From positions 1-34,738 of the forward strand of contig JAGXGN010000111.1 in NCBI GenBank assembly GCA_024636705.1: a DNA stretch of 34,738 nucleotides, read 5' to 3'. Positions within the stretch are counted from its first letter, which is position 1. Each line of letters opens with the position of its first letter. Below the pieces are notes generated by a model that was not told the origin of the DNA, made no database searches, and saw nothing but the letters and a program-made list of their open reading frames with translations. The position numbers and the translations under genes were made by a program. The stretch comes from Halomonas sp. (GTDB lineage: Bacteria; Pseudomonadota; Gammaproteobacteria; Pseudomonadales; Halomonadaceae). Below are positions 22,974 through 34,738 of the stretch, one piece after another.

Positions 22974-23626
22974 ATTCCCTCGGTGATGCCAGGGTCGAGT
23001 CGCGCCTCGACGAAGGGCTTTGTGCACTGGAGATAGGAGTGGACCAAGCGCAGCGGGCACGCCTGCTGCAATTGGTGGCGCTGTTGCACAAGTGGAACCG
23101 CGCCTATAACCTCACGGCGGTACGTGCACCCGATGAGATGGTCGTTAGGCACCTCCTGGACAGTGCCGCCGTGCTGTCCTTCATCAAGGGACCGACGCTG
23201 CTCGACGTGGGTGCCGGGGCCGGTCTACCGGGACTGGTGCTGGCGATTCTCAAGCCGGAACTGCGGGTCACCCTGCTGGACAGCAACGGCAAGAAGGTAC
23301 GCTTTCAACGCCAGGCCGTCCTGGAACTGGACCTGCCTCGGGTGACACCGGTGCAGGTCAGGGTCGAGGGATTCGATGGTCAGTTCGATCAGGTCATTTC
23401 CCGGGCCTTCGCCAGTCTGGGGGACTTCGTCACCCTCACGCATCGCCTGGTGGCGCCCGGTGGGCAGTGGCTGGCCATGAAAGGTCCTGCCGTGGAGGAA
23501 GAACTGACCGACTTGCCCGGGAATGTTCGTGCTGTGTCATGTCCTTCCCTGGTGATACCCTTCGACACAGCGAGCCGAAGACTCGTGATCCTCGAAGGGT
23601 CCGAATCGTCCCGAGGTCGCCCCTGA
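22970..23626 (+). CDS. rsmG: 16S rRNA (guanine(527)-N7)-methyltransferase RsmG (GidB)
   Basis: RsmG methylates G527 in the 530 loop of 16S rRNA using S-adenosylmethionine. In several bacteria its loss gives low-level streptomycin resistance. It has 218 residues (E. coli 207). Family blocks are [13 protein letters not shown] (40-52), R-H-L-L-D-S and the SAM motif [14 protein letters not shown] (77-90), then S-R-A-F-A-S-L. Its ATG overlaps the mnmG TGA (ATGA), so it is translationally coupled. parA follows after 41 bases. Confidence 0.96.
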   Translation: MNSLGDARVESRLDEGLCALEIGVDQAQRARLLQLVALLHKWNRAYNLTAVRAPDEMVVRHLLDSAAVLSFIKGPTLLDVGAGAGLPGLVLAILKPELRVTLLDSNGKKVRFQRQAVLELDLPRVTPVQVRVEGFDGQFDQVISRAFASLGDFVTLTHRLVAPGGQWLAMKGPAVEEELTDLPGNVRAVSCPSLVIPFDTASRRLVILEGSESSRGRP

Positions 23627-23667
23627 GGCGTTTGATCCAGGAAGAACGCGTTATTAGGGAGTTTTCC

Positions 23668-24438
23668 GTGACCAAGATTATCGCCCTTACCAACCAGAAG
23701 GGCGGCGTGGGAAAGACCACCACGGCCGTCAACCTCGCCGCCAGCCTGGCGGCGCTTGACCGCCGTGTACTGCTGGTCGACCTCGACCCCCAGGGCCATG
23801 CCACCATGGGCAGTGGTGTCGATAAGCACAGTCTCGAGGCCAGTGTCCTCGATGTGCTGCTCGATGGCCGCAAGGCGGCCGAGGTCATCCTCGACTGTCC
23901 CGCAGCGGGCTTCGCCCTGCTGCCGGGCAACGGTGACCTGACGGCGGCCGAGGTCGAACTGCTCGACCGCGAAGAGGGTCGAGAACGCTGTCTGGTCGAG
24001 GCACTCGATGATATCGCGACCGAGTACGATGTCGTGCTGATCGACTGTCCGCCTTCCCTGAACATGCTCACGGTGAATGCCCTGACCGCCGCCCATGGTG
24101 TCTTGATTCCCCTGCAGTGCGAGTTCTACGCCATGGAAGGGCTCTCGGCATTGCTGGATACCGTCGAGCAGATCAAGGATAGCGTGAACGCCGACCTGGA
24201 GATCTTCGGGATCCTCAGAACCATGTTCGATTCACGCAACAGCCTGACACGCGATGTCAGCAAGCAACTTCGCGACTACTTCGGCGATGCCCTGCTCAAG
24301 ACCACGATTCCGCGCAATATCCGGGTCGCCGAAGCGCCGAGTCATGGCTTGCCGGTGACCAAGTACGCACGTTTTTCACGAGGTAGCCAGGCACACCGGG
24401 TTCTGGCCAAGGAATTGATTCGCCGCCTGTCACTCTAG
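23668..24438 (+). CDS. parA: Chromosome-partitioning ATPase ParA (Soj)
   Basis: ParA is a deviant-Walker ATPase that moves the ParB-bound origin region over the nucleoid. The start is the GTG at 23668 with AGGGAG 7 bases upstream, giving 256 residues beginning M-T-K-I-I-A-L-T-N-Q-K-G-G-V-G-K-T-T. The deviant Walker A (K-G-G-V-G-K-T-T, 11-18) with its signature lysine is intact. D-L-D-P-Q-G and V-L-I-D-C-P-P-S follow. Upstream in-frame sequence back to 23467 overlaps rsmG and is rejected. parB follows after 49 bases. Position next to mnmG-rsmG and the origin is standard for chromosomal parAB. Confidence 0.96.
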   Translation: MTKIIALTNQKGGVGKTTTAVNLAASLAALDRRVLLVDLDPQGHATMGSGVDKHSLEASVLDVLLDGRKAAEVILDCPAAGFALLPGNGDLTAAEVELLDREEGRERCLVEALDDIATEYDVVLIDCPPSLNMLTVNALTAAHGVLIPLQCEFYAMEGLSALLDTVEQIKDSVNADLEIFGILRTMFDSRNSLTRDVSKQLRDYFGDALLKTTIPRNIRVAEAPSHGLPVTKYARFSRGSQAHRVLAKELIRRLSL

Positions 24439-24487
24439 ACTGTTGCGTTAGATAACAGGCGCTGACTGCTGTGATGAGGGATTGTCG

Positions 24488-25402
24488 ATGACGCGTAAAC
24501 GCGCCCTGGGGCGTGGCCTGGATGCCCTGATCGGGGCCGGTGCCCGCCGCCGCGAGAGCCTCGATCTCCCCGAGATCGATTCACTGCAGGTGCCCGAGGG
24601 GGAAACACCCCCGGCACCCCCCATGGAAGAGCGGCTCGAACGCCTGCCATTGAGCCAGCTGACGCGGGGCAAGTATCAGCCGCGTCGCGACATCCAGCCT
24701 GAAGCCCTGGAGGAGCTGGCCGACTCGATCCGCGCCCAGGGTGTCATGCAGCCCATCGTGGTCCGTCCGGTTGGCGAGAATCGTTACGAGATCATTGCCG
24801 GGGAACGTCGCTGGCGTGCCGCCCAGCTCGCCGAACTGGACGTTATTCCCGCGGTGATTCGCGAGGCCAGCGATGAGGTGGCCCTGGCGCTGGCACTGAT
24901 CGAGAATATCCAGCGCGAGAATCTCAATCCCGTCGAGGAGGCCATGGCGCTCAAACGCCTCCTCGAGGAATTCGAACTGACACAGCAGCAGGTCGCCGAT
25001 GCCGTGGGCAAGTCCCGCACCCAGGTCACCAACCTACTGCGATTGCTGGCACTCGACCCTGAGGTACAGACCCTGCTGGAGCGGGGCGATCTGGACATGG
25101 GCCATGCGCGTGCCTTGCTGGCCCTGACCGGGGCCAAGCAGCGCAAGGCGGCGCATGAGGTGGTCAACAAGGATCTGACCGTCCGGGATACCGAGGCGCT
25201 GGTCAAGCGCCTTGCCACGGGCACACCCAAGCGGGCCGAAAAGGTCCCACTCAGTCCCGATGTCGCGCGTCTCGAGACCCGTCTGGGGGAACTCCTGGGG
25301 TCTCCCGTCAACATTCACCATGGGCGTGGTGGCAAGGGGCGTCTGACCATTCGCTATTCCAGTCTCGACGAGCTGGACGGAATCCTTGGCCATATCCGCT
25401 AG
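24488..25402 (+). CDS. parB: Chromosome-partitioning protein ParB (Spo0J)
   Basis: ParB is a CTPase clamp that loads at parS and spreads along DNA. From ATG 24488 (GAGGG upstream; a TTG two codons earlier is the alternative) it has 304 residues, beginning K-R-A-L-G-R-G-L-D-A-L-I-G, the ParA-contact N-terminus. The ParB/Srx nuclease-like domain has the C-motif G-E-R-R-W-R (105-110), and E-N-I-Q-R-E-N-L-N-P lies at 139-148. The helix-turn-helix L-T-Q-Q-Q-V-A-D-A-V-G-K-S is at 164-176, and a C-terminal dimerisation domain follows. By eye I did not find a canonical 16-base parS palindrome in this window. Confidence 0.96.
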   Translation: MTRKRALGRGLDALIGAGARRRESLDLPEIDSLQVPEGETPPAPPMEERLERLPLSQLTRGKYQPRRDIQPEALEELADSIRAQGVMQPIVVRPVGENRYEIIAGERRWRAAQLAELDVIPAVIREASDEVALALALIENIQRENLNPVEEAMALKRLLEEFELTQQQVADAVGKSRTQVTNLLRLLALDPEVQTLLERGDLDMGHARALLALTGAKQRKAAHEVVNKDLTVRDTEALVKRLATGTPKRAEKVPLSPDVARLETRLGELLGSPVNIHHGRGGKGRLTIRYSSLDELDGILGHIR

Positions 25403-25408
25403 GCTGGG

Positions 25409-25437
25409 GAAGCCATACATTCGGTTTGGCTTCTTTT
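25409..25437 (+). terminator. Likely terminator after parB
   Basis: GAAGCCA pairs with TGGCTTC (7 bp) across an 11-base loop and is followed by four T residues. It lies 6 bases after the parB stop and separates the mnmG-rsmG-parAB unit from the ATP synthase promoter. Confidence 0.6.
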
Positions 25438-25521
25438 AGCAAGCTAACGTAATTTACCGACGTTTAGCGGGCTATTAGTCGTGTAAAGACGCAATATTGG
25501 ACAAAATCGCGATAGCGTTGG

Positions 25522-25550
25522 TTGAAGCCGCCAAGGCCCTTCCCTATAAT
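25522..25550 (+). promoter_or_regulatory. Promoter of the ATP synthase operon
   Basis: TTGAAG (25522-25527), a 17-base spacer and a perfect TATAAT (25545-25550) lie about 87 bases before the atpI start. It is the best-scoring promoter in the window by eye and fits a highly expressed operon. The rest of the 234-base parB-atpI gap holds the parB terminator and an otherwise featureless leader. Confidence 0.8.
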
Positions 25551-25636
25551 CGCCACGGAGTTTGTCGTGGGTTTTAACGGCAGAAACGGAAACGGACAGA
25601 TGATAGCCTGAGACGACGCGGGGCAGGGGATAACCG

Positions 25637-26901
<1,265 letters not shown>

Positions 26902-26944
26902 CCTTCGCAACTGATTAACAGTTAATCCATAACCACTAGACTGA

Positions 26945-27208
<264 letters not shown>

Positions 27209-27272
27209 ATCACGACGGTCGCAAGACCCGTCGTGATACTAACCCCAAACCTGTGACGCGAGAGGTGCCGGC

Positions 27273-27743
27273 GTGAATCTGAACCTTACCCTGATCGGCC
27301 AGGCCATTGCCTTTGCGGTCTTCGTCTGGTTCTGCATGAAGTTTGTTTGGCCGCCGGTCATGCAAGCTCTGCAGGAGCGACAGAAGAAGATCGCCGATGG
27401 CCTGGACGCTGCCAGCCGCGCGACACGCGACCTCGAGGTGGCCCAAGAAGAAGCCAACGAGACACTGCGTGAGAGCAAGAAACAGGCAGCAGAAATCCTG
27501 GACCAGGCCCACAAGCGGTCCAGCCAGATGATCGAGGAAGCACGTGACCAGGCTCGCCAAGAAGGCGAACGCATGATCGCCTCTGCCAAGTCTGAGATCG
27601 AGCAGGAAGTGAACCGTGCGAAGGAAGAGCTGCGTGAGCAGGTGTCGCGTCTCGCTATTGTTGGTGCGGAGCGCATCCTGGAATCCTCCATCGACGAAAA
27701 GACGCATCGCAAGCTACTCGACAAGCTTGCTGCCGAACTCTGA
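27273..27743 (+). CDS. atpF: ATP synthase Fo subunit b
   Basis: Subunit b is the peripheral stalk that holds F1 against the rotor. It has 156 residues (E. coli 156). One N-terminal membrane helix (about 5-25, ending in [11 protein letters not shown]) is followed by a long, charged coiled coil rich in Ala, Glu, Lys and Arg. The start is a GTG at 27273 after GAGAGGTG. A single b gene is present, so the stalk is a b2 homodimer. atpH begins 11 bases after the stop. Confidence 0.96.
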   Translation: MNLNLTLIGQAIAFAVFVWFCMKFVWPPVMQALQERQKKIADGLDAASRATRDLEVAQEEANETLRESKKQAAEILDQAHKRSSQMIEEARDQARQEGERMIASAKSEIEQEVNRAKEELREQVSRLAIVGAERILESSIDEKTHRKLLDKLAAEL

Positions 27744-27754
27744 GGAGGTGACAC

Positions 27755-28291
27755 ATGGCGGAACTTTCAACCGTCGCACGCCCCTATACCAAGGCAGCCT
27801 TCGACTACGCCAGTGAACAGAAGGCGCTGGACGCCTGGTCCGAGCTGCTGCAGAAGCTCCGCCTTGTCATGGCCAGCCATGATGTGCAGAAACTTCTCGG
27901 CAGTCCCAAGCTGACAACTGAGCGCCGGGTATCCCTGGCTATCGAGTTGGCCGACGTCAGTGTCGATGACGCCCAACGCCGCTTTCTCGATACCCTGGGA
28001 GAGAAGGGTCGGCTGCCGACCCTGAGCGCTATTGCCGACCAGTTCGAGCGTCTGCGCGCAGAGCAGGAAAAGCGTATCGAGGTAACGGTTGTCTCCGCCT
28101 TCGAGTTGGATGACAGCCAGCAGCAGAAGCTCGCCGGTGCGCTGAAGAAGCGCATGAAACGCGAAATCTCCATTACCACTCAGGTGGACAAGAACCTCCT
28201 GGGAGGCGTCGTCCTGCGCACCGGTGACACCGTCATCGACGGGTCGGTACGTGGTCGACTGAATCGCCTCTCCGAGGCCCTTATCGCTTGA
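27755..28291 (+). CDS. atpH: ATP synthase F1 subunit delta
   Basis: Delta caps F1 and binds the b dimer. It has 178 residues (E. coli 177), beginning [18 protein letters not shown], a typical OSCP/delta N-terminus. The C-terminal [20 protein letters not shown] motif is conserved. GAGGAGGTG lies upstream of ATG 27755. atpA follows after 16 bases. Confidence 0.97.
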   Translation: MAELSTVARPYTKAAFDYASEQKALDAWSELLQKLRLVMASHDVQKLLGSPKLTTERRVSLAIELADVSVDDAQRRFLDTLGEKGRLPTLSAIADQFERLRAEQEKRIEVTVVSAFELDDSQQQKLAGALKKRMKREISITTQVDKNLLGGVVLRTGDTVIDGSVRGRLNRLSEALIA

Positions 28292-28307
28292 GTTCGAGGG
28301 ACATGGC

Positions 28308-29852
28308 ATGCAGCAACTGAATCCTTCCGAGATCAGCGACATCATCAAGCAGCGTATCGAGAAGCTGGATGTCGCATCCGAAGCCCGCAACCAGGGTACC
28401 ATCGTCAGCGTTTCCGACGGCATCGTGAAAATTCACGGGCTCGAGGATGCGATGTTCGGTGAGATGATCGAATTCCCCGGTAGCATCTACGGCATGGTGC
28501 TCAACCTTGAGCGCGACTCCGTAGGTGCCGTGGTACTGGGTGACTACCTGCAACTCGAAGAGGGCATGACCGCCCAGTGTACCGGTCGTATCCTCGAGGT
28601 GCCGGTGGGGCCAGAGCTGATCGGTCGCGTCGTCGACTCCCTGGGCAACGCCATCGATGGCAAGGGTGATATCAATGCCAAGCTGACCGATGCGGTCGAG
28701 AAGGTCGCACCCGGCGTCATCACCCGCCAGTCGGTGGATGAGCCGGTACAGACCGGTCTGAAGTCGATCGATGCGATGGTGCCGATCGGGCGTGGCCAGC
28801 GTGAGTTGATCATCGGTGACCGTCAGATCGGCAAGTCTGCCGTCGCCATCGATGCGATCATCAACCAGAAAGGCAAGAACATCACCTGTATCTATGTGGC
28901 GATCGGTCAGAAGCTGTCGACCATTGCCAGCGTGGTGCGCAAGCTCGAAGAGCACGGTGCCATGGAACACACCATCGTGGTGGCGGCCGGTGCGGCCGAT
29001 CCCGCTCCGATGCAGTTCCTGGCGGCCTATTCGGGTTGCACCATGGGGGAATACTTCCGTGATCGCGGTGAAGATGCCCTTATCGTCTACGACGATCTGT
29101 CCAAGCAGGCGGTCGCCTATCGCCAGGTCTCCCTGTTGCTGCGTCGTCCGCCGGGCCGCGAGGCCTATCCAGGTGACGTCTTCTATCTGCACTCGCGCCT
29201 GCTGGAGCGTGCGGCGCGCGTCAATGTCGACTATGTCGAGAAGTTCACCAACGGTGAGGTGAAGGGCAAGACGGGCTCGCTGACGGCACTGCCGATCATC
29301 GAGACCCAGGGGGGCGACGTCTCGGCCTTCGTACCGACCAACGTCATCTCCATCACTGATGGCCAGATCTTCCTCGAGACGGATCTCTTTAACTCGGGCA
29401 TCCGGCCGGCCATCAATGCCGGGCTGTCGGTGTCGCGTGTGGGTGGCTCCGCCCAGACCAAGATCATCAAGAAGCTCGGCGGTAGCGTGCGCCTGGCGCT
29501 CGCCCAGTATCGCGAACTGGCAGCCTTCTCCCAGTTCGCCTCGGACCTGGACGAGGCCACTCGCAAGCAGCTGGAACATGGTCAGCGCGTCACCGAACTA
29601 ATGAAGCAGAATCAGTACTCGCCGATGTCCGTGGCCGAGATGGCGCTGTCCCTGTATGCCGCCAACGAAGGGCATCTGGATGATGTGGAAGTCGACAAGG
29701 TCCTGGACTTCGAGCGTTCTCTGCTGGATTACATGAAGGCAGAACACGCCGAGCTGCTCGACAAGATCAACCAGTCCGGCGACTACAACGATGAGATCCA
29801 GCAGGGTCTGAAAGAGGGTCTCGAGAAGTTCAAGGCCACTCAGAGCTGGTAA
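28308..29852 (+). CDS. atpA: ATP synthase F1 subunit alpha
   Basis: This is the regulatory, non-catalytic nucleotide-binding subunit: 514 residues (E. coli 513). P-loop G-D-R-Q-I-G-K-S is at 170-177. Also conserved are [10 protein letters not shown] (109-118), [22 protein letters not shown] and the arginine-finger region [14 protein letters not shown]. The ATG at 28308, not the earlier ATG in another frame at 28303, gives [10 protein letters not shown], which matches the family; CGAGGG lies 7 bases upstream. A 10-bp hairpin follows the stop. Confidence 0.98.
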   Translation: MQQLNPSEISDIIKQRIEKLDVASEARNQGTIVSVSDGIVKIHGLEDAMFGEMIEFPGSIYGMVLNLERDSVGAVVLGDYLQLEEGMTAQCTGRILEVPVGPELIGRVVDSLGNAIDGKGDINAKLTDAVEKVAPGVITRQSVDEPVQTGLKSIDAMVPIGRGQRELIIGDRQIGKSAVAIDAIINQKGKNITCIYVAIGQKLSTIASVVRKLEEHGAMEHTIVVAAGAADPAPMQFLAAYSGCTMGEYFRDRGEDALIVYDDLSKQAVAYRQVSLLLRRPPGREAYPGDVFYLHSRLLERAARVNVDYVEKFTNGEVKGKTGSLTALPIIETQGGDVSAFVPTNVISITDGQIFLETDLFNSGIRPAINAGLSVSRVGGSAQTKIIKKLGGSVRLALAQYRELAAFSQFASDLDEATRKQLEHGQRVTELMKQNQYSPMSVAEMALSLYAANEGHLDDVEVDKVLDFERSLLDYMKAEHAELLDKINQSGDYNDEIQQGLKEGLEKFKATQSW

Positions 29853-29857
29853 TGCCA

Positions 29858-29885
29858 CAGGCCTTCCCCGGATAAGGAAGGCCTG
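29858..29885 (+). other. Hairpin between atpA and atpG
   Basis: CAGGCCTTCC and GGAAGGCCTG form a perfect 10-bp stem around an 8-base loop, 5 bases after the atpA stop and 36 bases before atpG. It lacks a T-tract, so it is unlikely to stop transcription. It may mark an mRNA processing or stability boundary inside the operon. Confidence 0.6.
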
Positions 29886-29921
29886 GGCGCTTTCTGAGGG
29901 TCACGAACGGAGTAGATCGCT

Positions 29922-32247
<2,326 letters not shown>

Positions 32248-32272
32248 GGCCGTCCATCAGGGGAATTACACT

Positions 32273-32701
32273 ATGGCGAACAGCTTCAAGTGCGAAATCG
32301 TCAGTGCCGAGGCGTCGATCTTCTCGGGCGAGATAGAACAGCTCATCGCCACCGGGATCCTGGGTGATCTGGGTATCCTGCCCGGTCATGCGTCGTTGTT
32401 GACGGAACTGCAGCCGGGTCCGGTCCGTGTGATGTACGGCGGTGGGGAAGAAGAGAACTTCTACGTCTCGGGTGGCTTTCTCGAGGTCCAGCCGGACGTG
32501 GTGACGATCCTTGCCGATTCGGCAACTCGGGCTCATGATCTCGACGAGGCGTCTGCTGAGGAGGCCCGTCAGCATGCGCTGAAGGCTTTCAATGACAAGT
32601 CGTCGGAGCTGGATTATACCCGTGCCGCCGCAGATCTTGCCGAAGCCGTGGCGCAATTGCGCACCATCCAGCAACTGCGCAAGAAGGCCGGCAGGGGCTG
32701 A
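32273..32701 (+). CDS. atpC: ATP synthase F1 subunit epsilon
   Basis: Epsilon binds gamma and the c-ring and can inhibit ATP hydrolysis through its C-terminal helices. It has 142 residues (E. coli 139). The N-terminal beta-sandwich holds [22 protein letters not shown], and the two-helix tail has [22 protein letters not shown] precedes the ATG. It is the last gene of the operon, and a 12-bp terminator hairpin follows 22 bases after the stop. Confidence 0.97.
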   Translation: MANSFKCEIVSAEASIFSGEIEQLIATGILGDLGILPGHASLLTELQPGPVRVMYGGGEEENFYVSGGFLEVQPDVVTILADSATRAHDLDEASAEEARQHALKAFNDKSSELDYTRAAADLAEAVAQLRTIQQLRKKAGRG

Positions 32702-32723
32702 TCAGATTCAGCCCTGACCCTTC

Positions 32724-32759
32724 AACGCCTCCCGGAAACTCTCCGGGAGGCGTTCTTGT
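32724..32759 (+). terminator. Terminator of the ATP synthase operon
   Basis: AACGCCTCCCGG and CCGGGAGGCGTT form a perfect 12-bp stem with a 7-base loop, followed by the mixed T-rich tail TCTTGTCT. Its strength and position right after atpC support a terminator, with a less pure T-tract than usual. Confidence 0.8.
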
Positions 32760-32836
32760 CTCCAGTAGCCCGTTGAGCCACAACGATCTTCGGCGATGGC
32801 CGTCTCGTGTCGGTTTCCAGTGTCAGGAGGATGCCC

Positions 32837-34210
32837 ATGTCATTGAACGAGACACTCCGGGAACAGCGTGACGCCCTGCGGGCCGCTCTGCAGGAAGAGG
32901 ATCACGATACCCTCGACAGGTTGCTCCCCCAGCTTCGTTCGGCGGATATCGGCGAGATTCTCGAGGATCTCTTTGAGAAAGAGGAGGATATTCCGGTTTG
33001 CCTGGCATTGCTGAATGCAATGCCCATCGAACGCCGGGCCAATGTGCTCGGCTATCTCCCCCGGGAGGAGCAGCTGGCCGTCGCCGAGTCGATGTCGGAC
33101 GGGGTCATGCTCTCGATACTCGAGGAGATGAGCTCCGACGAGCGCGCCGACCTCTTCAACCTGCTGGGCGAGGACCGTCGTGAACTCCTGCTGCGGCGAA
33201 TGGCGCACCAGGAACGCGAGGACCTCAAGCTGCTGGCCAGCTACGAGGAAGGCACCGCCGGGGCCATCATGACCTCGGACTATGTGGCCATTCCGCTCGG
33301 CATGACGGTTTCCAAGGCGATGATGCGGGTGCGCCAGACGGCACCCGACGCCGAGACCGTCTATCAGTTGTATATCATCGACCATGAGGGCCGCCTTGCC
33401 GGTACCCTGTCACTGCGTCAACTGATGGTGGCGCGTCCGGGGGCGATGGTCGATGACCTCATGATCAGGGATGTGATTCGTATCCCCGTTGATGAGGCGC
33501 AGGAGGAGGTCGCCAGGGTGGTGGCTCGCTATGACATGCTGGCCGTGCCAGTGGTCGACGCGGACGAGAAGCTGATCGGCATCGTCACCCATGACGATGC
33601 CATGGACGTCGCCCAGTCCGAGGCGACCGAGGATATCCACAAGGGGATGTCCATCGGCGCGCTGGAGGACGGGGTCAGCCGGGTGCCGCTGTGGAGCCTC
33701 TATCGCAAACGCGTCATCTGGCTGGTGCTACTGGTGTTCGGCAATCTCTTCTCCGGGGCCGGCATCGCCTTCTTCGAGGAGACCATTGCCGCCCAGGTGG
33801 CCCTGGTGTTCTTCCTGCCGCTGCTGATCGGCAGCGGCGGCAACGCCGGTGCCCAGGCGGCGACCCTGATGGTGCGCGGCATGGCCACTGGCGATGTGGG
33901 CGTCAAGGACTGGGGCAAGCTGCTGGGGAGGGAATTGCTCGTAGCGGGCTCCCTGGGATTGACGATGGCCCTGGCGGTCGCCCCCATCGGCGTCATGCGG
34001 GGTGGCGAACTCGTCGCCATGGTGGTGGCCATGAGCATGGTGATCATCGTACTGTTCGGCAGCCTGCTGGGGATGTGCCTGCCCTTCCTTCTCGATCACC
34101 TGGGATGGGATCCGGCGACCGCCTCGGCCCCTCTGGTGACCACCTTGATCGATGCTTCGGGGGTGGTGATCTATTTCAGTATCGCCAGCGCCATCCTGAC
34201 CAGCGCCTGA
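32837..34210 (+). CDS. mgtE: Magnesium transporter MgtE
   Basis: MgtE is a Mg2+-gated magnesium channel of the inner membrane. From ATG 32837 (AGGAGG 6 bases upstream; the ATG at 32831 would touch the ribosome-binding site) it has 457 residues. Domain order is an acidic MgtE N domain (about 20-135), paired CBS domains (about 138-265) with acidic Mg-sensing residues, and a connecting helix near 280-290. Five transmembrane helices (292-455) follow, including the pore motif S-G-G-N-A-G-A-Q (333-340). The gene follows the ATP synthase terminator and appears to be its own unit. I see no recognisable magnesium riboswitch in the 77 bases between terminator and start. Confidence 0.95.
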   Translation: MSLNETLREQRDALRAALQEEDHDTLDRLLPQLRSADIGEILEDLFEKEEDIPVCLALLNAMPIERRANVLGYLPREEQLAVAESMSDGVMLSILEEMSSDERADLFNLLGEDRRELLLRRMAHQEREDLKLLASYEEGTAGAIMTSDYVAIPLGMTVSKAMMRVRQTAPDAETVYQLYIIDHEGRLAGTLSLRQLMVARPGAMVDDLMIRDVIRIPVDEAQEEVARVVARYDMLAVPVVDADEKLIGIVTHDDAMDVAQSEATEDIHKGMSIGALEDGVSRVPLWSLYRKRVIWLVLLVFGNLFSGAGIAFFEETIAAQVALVFFLPLLIGSGGNAGAQAATLMVRGMATGDVGVKDWGKLLGRELLVAGSLGLTMALAVAPIGVMRGGELVAMVVAMSMVIIVLFGSLLGMCLPFLLDHLGWDPATASAPLVTTLIDASGVVIYFSIASAILTSA

Positions 34211-34332
34211 TGCGGCATTGCCTGAGGACAAGCGCCGAGCAGGCCTGTATCCTGATCGGCGTCCAGCGAGTGTCTTTTCCGCCCCTGGCCTGAACCTCGT
34301 TACTCTTCTTTCCACTCGTCCCAGGAAGTGCC

Positions 34333-34738
34333 ATGGAGTGGCTTCAGATCGTCGTTCTTTCCATCGTCCAGGGCGTGACCGAGTTCCTGCCGATCTCCAG
34401 CTCCGCCCACTTGATCTTGGTGCCGGTCTTCACCGACTGGAACGACCAGGGCCTGGCCTTCGATGTCGCCCTGCACATGGGCAGCCTGAGCGCGGTGGTG
34501 CTCTATTTCCGCCATGACCTCTGGCGCATGACCCTGAGCTGGGGTCGCAGCGTGGCGGGTAAGGGCTGTGATGAGGACGCCCGACTGGCTTGGTGGGTGA
34601 TCCTGGCCACCATCCCGGTGGGGCTCGCGGGGCTCGCCTTCCAGGACACCATCGAGGTGGTCATGCGCTCGCCGCTGGTCATCGCCGGCGGCCTGATCGT
34701 CTTCGGCCTGCTGCTCAGCTATGCCGACTGGCGCCGCC
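34333..34738 (+). CDS. uppP: Undecaprenyl-diphosphatase UppP (BacA), 5' part
   Basis: UppP recycles the lipid carrier by dephosphorylating undecaprenyl diphosphate on the periplasmic side; overexpression gives bacitracin resistance. The first 135 codons are present and the gene runs off the right edge. It begins M-E-W-L-Q-I-V-V-L-S-I-V-Q-G-V-T-E-F-L-P-I-S-S-S-A-H-L, which contains the catalytic (E/Q)-x3-E region (Q-G-V-T-E) of helix 1, followed by the second conserved block with H-M-G-S-L-S-A-V (G-T-L-x-A-V in many homologues). AGGAAG precedes the ATG. It lies 122 bases after mgtE, with no visible terminator between them. Confidence 0.94.
   Translation, partial: MEWLQIVVLSIVQGVTEFLPISSSAHLILVPVFTDWNDQGLAFDVALHMGSLSAVVLYFRHDLWRMTLSWGRSVAGKGCDEDARLAWWVILATIPVGLAGLAFQDTIEVVMRSPLVIAGGLIVFGLLLSYADWRR

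Noticed and set aside
28281-29579. 432-codon open frame on the minus strand opposite atpA
   Set aside because: It is an antisense shadow of the highly conserved atpA gene. Long antisense frames are common in GC-rich genes, and its protein has no recognisable motif.

Overview
The window is the replication-origin neighbourhood of a gammaproteobacterial chromosome. The base composition is high in GC (roughly 60% by eye). The protein sequences and gene order (recF-dnaN-dnaA / rpmH-rnpA-yidC-mnmE, then mnmG-rsmG-parA-parB-atpIBEFHAGDC) fit a halophilic member of Oceanospirillales, most likely Halomonadaceae (Halomonas or a close relative). The genus is an inference from family resemblance, not a database result. 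I see no mobile elements, prophage, CRISPR, tRNA or rRNA. This is a core, vertically inherited region.

Layout. Positions 1-2792 (minus strand): the 5' end of recF, then dnaN and dnaA. Positions 2793-3109: divergent dnaA/rpmH promoter region with DnaA boxes. Positions 3110-6992 (plus): rpmH, rnpA, yidC, mnmE, with no yidD between rnpA and yidC. Positions 7000-16333 (minus): rlmJ, a yiaD-type OmpA lipoprotein, hemW, rdgB, an unusual P-loop kinase-like gene, hemL, a thiD-like kinase, hemJ and a CLC-family chloride transport gene. Positions 16465-20520 (plus): argC, erpA and a three-gene polar amino acid ABC transporter closed by a strong terminator. Positions 20600-21068: an AT-rich, DnaA-box-rich stretch upstream of mnmG, which I read as oriC. 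Positions 21069-25402 (plus): mnmG, rsmG, parA, parB. Positions 25522-32759 (plus): the complete nine-gene F1Fo ATP synthase operon with a clear promoter and terminator. Positions 32837-34738 (plus): mgtE and the 5' part of uppP.

How the parts work together. dnaA, dnaN and recF supply initiator, sliding clamp and gap-repair loader. The origin lies about 18 kb away beside mnmG, as in Escherichia coli and Vibrio, not beside dnaA as in Pseudomonas. parA/parB segregate the origin. rpmH/rnpA/yidC/mnmE/mnmG/rsmG/rlmJ serve ribosome, RNase P, tRNA and membrane-protein biogenesis. hemL, hemJ and hemW form a loose tetrapyrrole/heme group. The ATP synthase and YidC are functionally linked, because YidC inserts Fo subunits.

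I found no obviously undescribed multi-gene system. The most interesting signals are: (i) perfect DnaA boxes scattered outside the origin, in or next to the dnaA, hemL, thiD and erpA control or coding regions; (ii) a P-loop kinase-like protein whose attached aminoglycoside-phosphotransferase-like domain is truncated and has lost its catalytic motifs; (iii) a CLC protein lacking the Ser-filter motif and the internal proton glutamate; (iv) a GC-rich structured intergenic element between argC and erpA; and (v) several conspicuous intergenic hairpins. All coordinates and motifs were read by eye without computation.
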